Shown: in pieces, positions 59,438 to 64,000 of the stretch
Layout of the letters: each line of letters starts with the position of its first letter
How positions within the stretch are numbered: the first letter of the stretch is position 1
DNA from: Flammula alnicola
Lineage: Eukaryota; Basidiomycota; Agaricomycetes; Agaricales; Strophariaceae
Assembly: GCA_015499995.1 (NCBI GenBank)
Contig: JADNRV010000023.1
Coordinates: 1 to 64,000, forward strand
Length of the DNA stretch: 64,000 nucleotides
Reading direction: 5' to 3'
Made by a program: the position numbers and the translations under genes
Notes under the pieces: generated by a model
Databases searched by the model: none
Told to the model about the DNA's origin: nothing
Seen by the model: only the letters and a program-made list of their open reading frames with translations

Positions 59438-61918
59438 ATGCTCAAATTCACGCTAACAAAGTCGATGCCGATGCCGAATGCAGACGAGGACCACCCAGCG
59501 ACACCTACCAAGGTGTCGGTGCGCAAGCTGCCTGGCAAGATCGCGAAGAAGGTCAAGCGCCAACTCTGGCGCTTGGATGAAGTGCTGCACCACGTGACTC
59601 ACACCAAACACGACCCAAATGAACCTGATAAAGCTCACAAACAAACCAGAGCCCGTGCGATTTCCACTTCCTCCACTTCCTCCTCCTCTTCCCGCTTCTC
59701 CTCCGTCATCCGCGCCTTTGTTGCTGCCCCCTCCTCGCCTCGCTCGACGCGCAGCCAGGAAACCTGGAGCAACAAGTACGTCAGGGAAGTCGATTTGCAT
59801 AGCCTCGACCGAGCTAGTAGCTCTGCATCGCAGTCGACTGAACACCTGCCTGTGTTTCTCCCCAGTTCCACGGATATCCCTCTGTCGAACCCAGTCATGG
59901 CCGAGGAACAGCTCCACGAGCACGAGTTGCCCGAGCCTCCCGTAGAGGAGGTTCAGGCCGATGACGAGGAACCCTCAAATTCCGAACCAATGTTCACCAG
60001 TCCTCCGACGGTGTACGTTGAACCAGAGGCCCCTGATCCTTTCTTGATTGATGAGGAAGGCGATGCCCTCTCTGGTGGTGAGGAACAAGAGGATTCTTCC
60101 GCCGCTGTCTCTCAGTATACTGTTTCTCCCGCCCACAACGTCCCGCTTGACCTTCCCCCTACGCCGGAGCCGAGCCCGAGCCCGACAATAGTGGTCAACG
60201 ACCGCAACCCCCGACTTCGCCTCTTCCGAACGTTAACAAGGATGTTCCACCCCCGCCTTCATCCGATAGCGAGCAGGAAGATGATGAAGCTCTCGATCTT
60301 TACGTGCCTGCGCTCGTCGTTCCTACAATGTTTTTGCCAATCCCAAATGTACGCCTTCCTTCCTCCACGAATACTTTGACATGGTGGTTGTGCAGAAATT
60401 CAGTATATAATTCGTGTATTTAGAGCGACCCATTGACTACGCTCCTCAACAAATATATTTATCCGGCTGAAAAGCGGCCTGCTCGAGATCTGACTGGAGA
60501 TTGGCAGCGAAGTGATTTTCATACGTTGGTTGTGAGTACTTTCGAGGATTTTCTTTCTAGATCTGTGAGGATATGAGTGATGAACGCTGTCCTTTCCCTC
60601 CATCCGTTGTTGCCTTCTTGTCGTCTAGATGACCAACAGTTGGCGAGCACTTGCCAGGATGGCGAGAGATCGACTGGTTACGTCGGACCCATCAGACCTG
60701 ACTCTCATTCTCGGGGTGAGACTTCTGTGTCACTCTCCAGTTAATTGTCTTAATTGCAACTCTCATCGTAACAGCTCTGGCACCTCCGATTATCGTGCCT
60801 GGCCGTCTAAGGCTATTCAACCAAACCTCGGCGGAATGCACCAATCTCTTCAATGTGCTCAACGCGATCGACCCTCCGGAGACGCGCGAATACGTCTTCG
60901 AGCGCATGCTTCCATTCGAGCTGGAGGTCATGCAGACGCGGCTCAAGTACTGGGCCGGAGACCACATGGGGTACCTCGACGCGCTGAATGCGTTGCTGAA
61001 GAAATGCCGGACCAAGTGCAGACAGTCTGGAGATGACGCGACGCTCGTGCCGATGTGGAAGGAGCGCGGGGCGAGGGTGTGTTTGATCATGGCGTCGCAG
61101 ATGGTTGAGATGAAGGTTCGTTTTTTATTATTATTGTTTTCCATTCGACCTTCGTCTCCGTTAAGAAATAAAGAGGCTCACGTTCTTTATTTTACTTTCA
61201 TCCCAGGAAATAACAGCTGCTGCTAAATGCTAGAACCGCTCTGCAAGCAAGACGACGTCTCAAACCCTGCTCTCCGTTCCTCCGTGGCTCGGATTTATCT
61301 TCAAGGCGGGAACCTGCAGATGGCGTCGAAGCATTTTGCATTGGTCGACGCTGATCCTAGCGCGGACGGCACCTTGAAAGCCATGAACGCGGCCCTCCTT
61401 GCATCCGCCGAGGGCGATTGGGCCGAGGCGAGCGTGAAGTTGACAGCGATTTTGGAGAAGGATGCTGATAACTATGTGGTTAGTGGTTCGCCCTCCTTGC
61501 TTAGCGGTTGACGGGGCCCTGACTCGTTGAATATCATTCTCCAGGCCGTTAATAATCTCTCCGTCGCTCTGTTGAGCCAGGGGAACTAAAGGAGGTGCGC
61601 TGTCATATATCGAACCGAAAGCATCGATACAGTCAACTAACGTCTGGTTGGACTTCTTAGGGAATTGAAGTTCTCGAAACTGCCCTTCGAGCCTCTCCTC
61701 CAGCGTCGTCGTCGCTGAGCCATTTCTGTTCAATTTATGTAAGCGTATTTGCTGCCCTTGCCCTCCATCGACTCTGACCGGGCATTTGTTTCGTAGCCAC
61801 TTTGTACGAGCTTCGATCCTCGGCTGGATTCGAGAAGAAAAAGGAACTACTCATCGAAGTTGCCAAGTGGGGTGGAGATGGTCTGAGGACCAACTGTTTG
61901 AAGATGCCCGCGAGCTGA
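59438..61918 (+). CDS. TRAPPC12-like TPR protein
   Basis: N-terminal disordered part starts MLKFTLTKSMPMPNADEDHP with basic KIAKKVKRQLWRLDEVL, Ser- and acidic-rich. The conserved domain begins after 60380: PAEKRPARDLTGDWQRSDFH TL, TNSWRALARMARDRLV, LWHLRLSCLA, RLRLFNQTSAECTNLFNVLN, FELEVMQTRLKYWAGDHMGY LDALNALLKKC, WKERGARVCLIMASQMVEMK, then TPR helices LRSSVARIYLQGGNLQMASK HF, AVNNLSVALLSQG and a last exon TLYELRSSAGFEKKKELLIE VAKWGG. This matches TRAPPC12, a TRAPPIII component in ER-Golgi traffic. Five apparent one-base losses at 60208-60212, 60803-60804, 61224-61228, 61580-61583 and near 61700. About 700 residues. Confidence 0.8.
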
Positions 61919-62086
61919 ATTCCTTCTTGACTTGCATCGAGTTCCGAAAACGAGCCAGTGAGAATAAAAAAACCATCTTTCCAACACTGCCACGGTATAG
62001 CATATTAAATATGTATGTACTTATTCGATAACGATAGCAAGATCGTGCATGGTATATGTATGCATGACCATAGAAAGGCCCGATTT

Positions 62087-64000
62087 TTAGTAAATTCCAG
62101 GGATATACTTGTATTTGACAACTTCGCAATAACGTTCCCAGTCCTTGCCATACTTGATAGAGCATCTGCATAATTGTGCAGCATCCATAAGTCGTATGAT
62201 AATGAAATAAACGTGGATGACGTACCGTTCAAAGTCGCGCGTGCACCGATGCAAAAGGACGGTAATGAAGAACATGGAGTAGAAATAAGGGATGACGGTG
62301 CAAGTGCCAATGATAGCCCCCATGTCAACTCATGGTCCAATCAGCGACATAGTTGGGCTTGCGGGAATATGCCCACCAGCCACTGGTAAGCAGCCGGTTA
62401 CTACGAAATCCGAGATATGGATCAACTTGCCAGACACTTTAACAGGGACTCGTACTCACCCATGAGCAGTTTGGATGAAGGTAGGGTTCTTGACGGTGCT
62501 GCCGGGTAGTTGGGGGAAGGTTTTGCGGAATTTGGTAATACCTTGCGTTTGCATTTTGAAGTGACTTTTCTGCGCCATCGCTGTATCCCAACTGAGCCAA
62601 AATGACGTTAAAACGCTGGCGAAAAAGTGAACTAGACGGATACTTACATGAAATAGGCCGTGCAGAGGACGGTGTAGATGAAGACGTAGCCACCAGTAGT
62701 GAACCGGTAGGTTGAAGGGTCGTGCGAAGCCATGTAGACTACGGAGTATACGTATGACTGTTGCAGAAGAGTAGTAATTATGACGAGTGTGGAGAGGCTA
62801 CATAATGAAAACTCACAAAGGGAACACCAGAGAAGTTCCAGAAGATGACCATGAATCCCCATCTGTTCAAGAATCAGTATAGGCAGAAATGCGACGATCG
62901 TTGTACTCACTTTTCGTGGAACATGTCCCAAGTTTGAGGAATACATTCCTCTCCCTTTGCGCTGTAAACCATTATCATTACAAAGATATCCTGTAGAAGC
63001 CAGTAAAATGTACGTTACCATGCATTAATATAGAAGCCGGTGGCCAAAATCATGAATGCCATGTTCTAATAGAACTGTCAGCGTTGATCCTTTGCAAAAT
63101 CCAGGAAAGAAACGTACTGGCGTAACATATCCGTACTGCTCATACTGCTTGCAAGCACCAGAGACAGACAGGAAGAACACGATGACCCAAGGAATGCGGA
63201 CCTCTGCCCACATCTTCAAGTCAATGGATCCAAGACGAGGGTTTAGGGAAGCGCCCATAAAGTAATCGTAGAAGAAATTTCCGGACATGCGAATTTGGGT
63301 ACCCGTCAAGACAGCATATAATAGGTAATCAGGGAGACACCGAAACCGTAGATCATAGACACAGACATCAAATGACCATAATTGTCAATGATTTCAGTGA
63401 GACGGAAGATGTTGTAATAGTGTAGAGCCGCCGCGGTGATGAGGGTAGTGTATAGGCACAACAAGGCATTGCAGTTGTACATGAGGGTCTTGTAGTTCAA
63501 CGAAGGGACTGGGAGACCTTCTGCTTGTAGCCAGGTATCACCCATGCGATGAAAAGTTGGAAAAAGAAGTTGCCGGAGTAAACCTTCCATGCGTACGCGT
63601 TTGGGCTGGCATCCTAGCACAACTAGTTAGTTTCACGGACCAACGTCGGTCCAAATGAGGTTATCTATCGCACCTTTGCGACGTGTCCCCACATACGCCA
63701 CAAGAATGGTTGTATATCTTCAACAGAAGTTGGGTATACCAGCGCGCCATCATAAAACCAGAGGCATATCCAGAGGTAGTACATTAGGATTGGGAAGCCT
63801 GTCATAATGGCAACAACTCCCCATGGACCTCCAAATTCGTAACTGAAGAGAAAAACGCGTCAGTTTGGGTTGGTGCAAGTTATGACAGACATATACTTTT
63901 GGTGCGAGTCCAGTCGTTTGTCGACCTCGCGTCCAACCTCCGTTACGACGACTTTTGAGGCAGATCCATTGGTAGTATTTCTCTGGCGCAAATCGGCGGA
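62087..64000 (-). CDS. ERG4: Delta(24(24(1)))-sterol reductase ERG4, 5' partial
   Basis: Polytopic membrane protein reading from the right edge: [162 protein letters not shown], then [40 protein letters not shown] and the end [13 protein letters not shown] at TAA 62087. It catalyses the last ergosterol step with NADPH in the ER. The start lies beyond 64000. Apparent one-base losses near 63528, 62397-62401, 62326-62328 and 62317-62321. Tail-to-tail with TRAPPC12. Confidence 0.92.

Overview
This is a nuclear genomic window from a filamentous basidiomycete, most likely an Agaricomycete (mushroom-forming fungus). The evidence is dense GT-AG introns of about 45-65 bases, several F-box/LRR proteins of the type expanded in Agaricomycetes, a DNMT5-type ATP-dependent DNA methyltransferase, an ergosterol C-24(28) reductase, a Zn2Cys6 transcription factor and a fungal Clr2-type silencing protein. 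I see no virus, transposase, CRISPR array, rRNA or convincing tRNA.

Layout. 1-5 kb: 3' end of PEX7 (+), EFM7 (+), an F-box protein (-), CRIPT (+). 5.1-12.3 kb: a very large DNMT5 gene (-). 12.6-17 kb: DPP1-like lipid phosphatase (+), a CID-domain SR/RGG protein (-), PET117 (+). 18-26 kb: F-box/LRR protein (+), ubiquitin-eS31 fusion (-), RFC3 clamp-loader subunit (+), Zn2Cys6 regulator (-). 26-29 kb: mostly empty, with one weak small-protein candidate. 29-41 kb: CDF zinc transporter (-), EMC5 (-), ZW10 (+), RED/IK splicing factor (-), PP2A B subunit CDC55 (-), COX9 (+). 41-52 kb: HLJ1-type J-protein (-), FBX9/Pof7 F-box protein (+), sterol O-acyltransferase (-), and two adjacent F-box/LRR paralogs (+). 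52-64 kb: Clr2 homolog (+), a KAR9/GAR-domain microtubule protein (+), TRAPPC12-like TPR protein (+), and ERG4 (-), which runs off the right edge.

Many genes are arranged as divergent pairs over short shared promoters: DNMT5/DPP1, CID/PET117, UBI3/RFC3, EMC5/ZW10, CDC55/COX9 and HLJ1/FBX9. The content is mostly housekeeping. Two genes, DNMT5 and CLR2, belong to heterochromatin and DNA-methylation silencing, and two others, the acyltransferase and ERG4, belong to sterol metabolism.

The most informative biological observation is a canonical PCNA-interacting (PIP) box at the extreme N terminus of DNMT5, in a protein with no visible chromodomain or BAH domain. The most important technical observation is that more than 30 places in otherwise well-conserved genes read as though exactly one base is missing, usually in a short homopolymer. 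All but one or two shift the frame in the same direction. This looks like consensus error of the assembly rather than pseudogenisation, and gene models between 34 and 64 kb should be read with that in mind.
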